The notes beneath the pieces are model-generated. The model did not search any database. It was given only the letters and a program-made list of their open reading frames with translations, and was not told the origin of the DNA. This document shows, in pieces, positions 5,808-6,073 of a stretch of 6,073 bases of DNA. The DNA lies in NCBI GenBank assembly GCA_002397275.1, contig DHAA01000090.1:1-6073 (forward strand), given 5' to 3'. This DNA is from Thermacetogenium sp. UBA4966. Its GTDB lineage: Bacteria; Bacillota; DSM-12270; Thermacetogeniales; Thermacetogeniaceae. Both the position numbers and the translations under genes were made by a program. The stretch's first letter is position 1, and every line of letters starts with the position of its first letter.

Positions 5808-5830
5808 TGGCCTGTCTGTCCGCTTCTGTT

Positions 5831-6073
5831 TTACTGCAGCAGTTTCTGCAGCTCTTGTTCCACCGTATTGTTGACAGCCAGGGGTCCGCCGAAGATGGTG
5901 AAGTTGCTATTCGCGGCTGCCGCCCCTTTCAGGTAATCCTCAACATCTGAAATGTCATTCTTGACGTAGATAATCGGATTTCCGCTGACCGCGGCTCCCA
6001 CCGCGTCGGCCAGTTTCAGGTAGCCGACGAAGGAGAAGTCTTTGGCTTCGGCAAAGGCTTTTTCCGCCACGTC
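5831..6073 (-). CDS. C-terminal end of a cell-wall-binding repeat 2 protein, 5' end missing
   Basis: The frame is open through the right edge, so only the last 80 residues are seen. GTG 6070 lies inside the coding frame (GAC precedes it) and is not a start. The sequence matches the repeat pattern of cell wall-binding repeat 2 (PF04122): an alternating Ala-rich helix ending ADAVGAAVSGNPIIYV, a helix with DVEDYLKG, then FTIFGGPLAVNNTVEQELQ, the usual IxGGxxAVxxxVxxxL close. Such proteins attach non-covalently to the Gram-positive wall, typically through three tandem copies. The final copy sits at the very C-terminus here, so the functional part, if any, lies beyond the window. The stop is TAA at 5831, followed by hairpins that probably end the transcript. 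Confidence 0.8.
   Translation of the reverse strand, partial: DVAEKAFAEAKDFSFVGYLKLADAVGAAVSGNPIIYVKNDISDVEDYLKGAAAANSNFTIFGGPLAVNNTVEQELQKLLQ

Larger units (their letters stand above)
5522..5830. other. Intergenic region between the surface protein gene and rpn
   Basis: These 309 bases hold no supportable gene. They contain the rpn ribosome site and promoter at the left, and hairpins at 5678-5701, 5735-5763 and 5793-5807 that would lie in the 3' region of the surface protein transcript. A T/A-rich patch lies at 5595-5611, just upstream of the rpn -35, where it could act as an UP-like element. Confidence 0.6.

Overview
The window reads as a low- to mid-GC Firmicutes chromosome, most likely a class Clostridia or Peptococcaceae-like anaerobe. 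This is inferred from a Gram-positive-type MurJ, A/G-rich Shine-Dalgarno sites, GTG starts, a cell-wall-binding repeat 2 protein and an Rpn-type nuclease with a GKIE-repeat tail. I could not search databases, so the taxonomy is an inference. Every gene I can support lies on the minus strand, so transcription runs from right to left.

Layout in transcription order. (1) 6073-5831: the C-terminal end of a surface protein with a cell-wall-binding repeat 2 domain, cut by the right edge. (2) 5830-5522: a gap with three hairpins and, at its left end, a near-consensus sigma-A-type promoter. (3) 5521-4574: an orphan Rpn/PD-(D/E)XK recombination-promoting nuclease. It has a tandem 12-bp repeat tail and an internal start with a 10-base Shine-Dalgarno match, which could make a separate 84-residue C-terminal protein. 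(4) 4573-4397: an AT-rich stretch containing an intrinsic terminator. (5) 4396-4032: a decayed M48 (HtpX-like) protease remnant, lacking its N-terminal half and carrying a one-base frameshift near its C-terminus. (6) 3900-3595: a small one-pass membrane protein of unknown function. (7) 3594-3249: a gene-free, hairpin-rich stretch upstream of murJ. (8) 3248-1668: murJ, the lipid II flippase. (9) 1582-1: lepA (elongation factor 4), running off the left edge.

The left half, murJ-lepA with the small membrane gene, looks like core genome (cell wall synthesis and translation). The right half looks like accessory sequence: a surface protein, a selfish or defence-type nuclease and a protease relic. 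The first 107 bases form an almost perfect foldback inverted repeat, and recognisable LepA sequence stops there. A chimeric contig end is the likeliest explanation.

The most interesting signal is the intragenic start in the rpn gene. It matches the architecture described for RpnL/RpnS pairs, in which one gene makes a toxic antiphage nuclease and, from within itself, the small protein that neutralises it.
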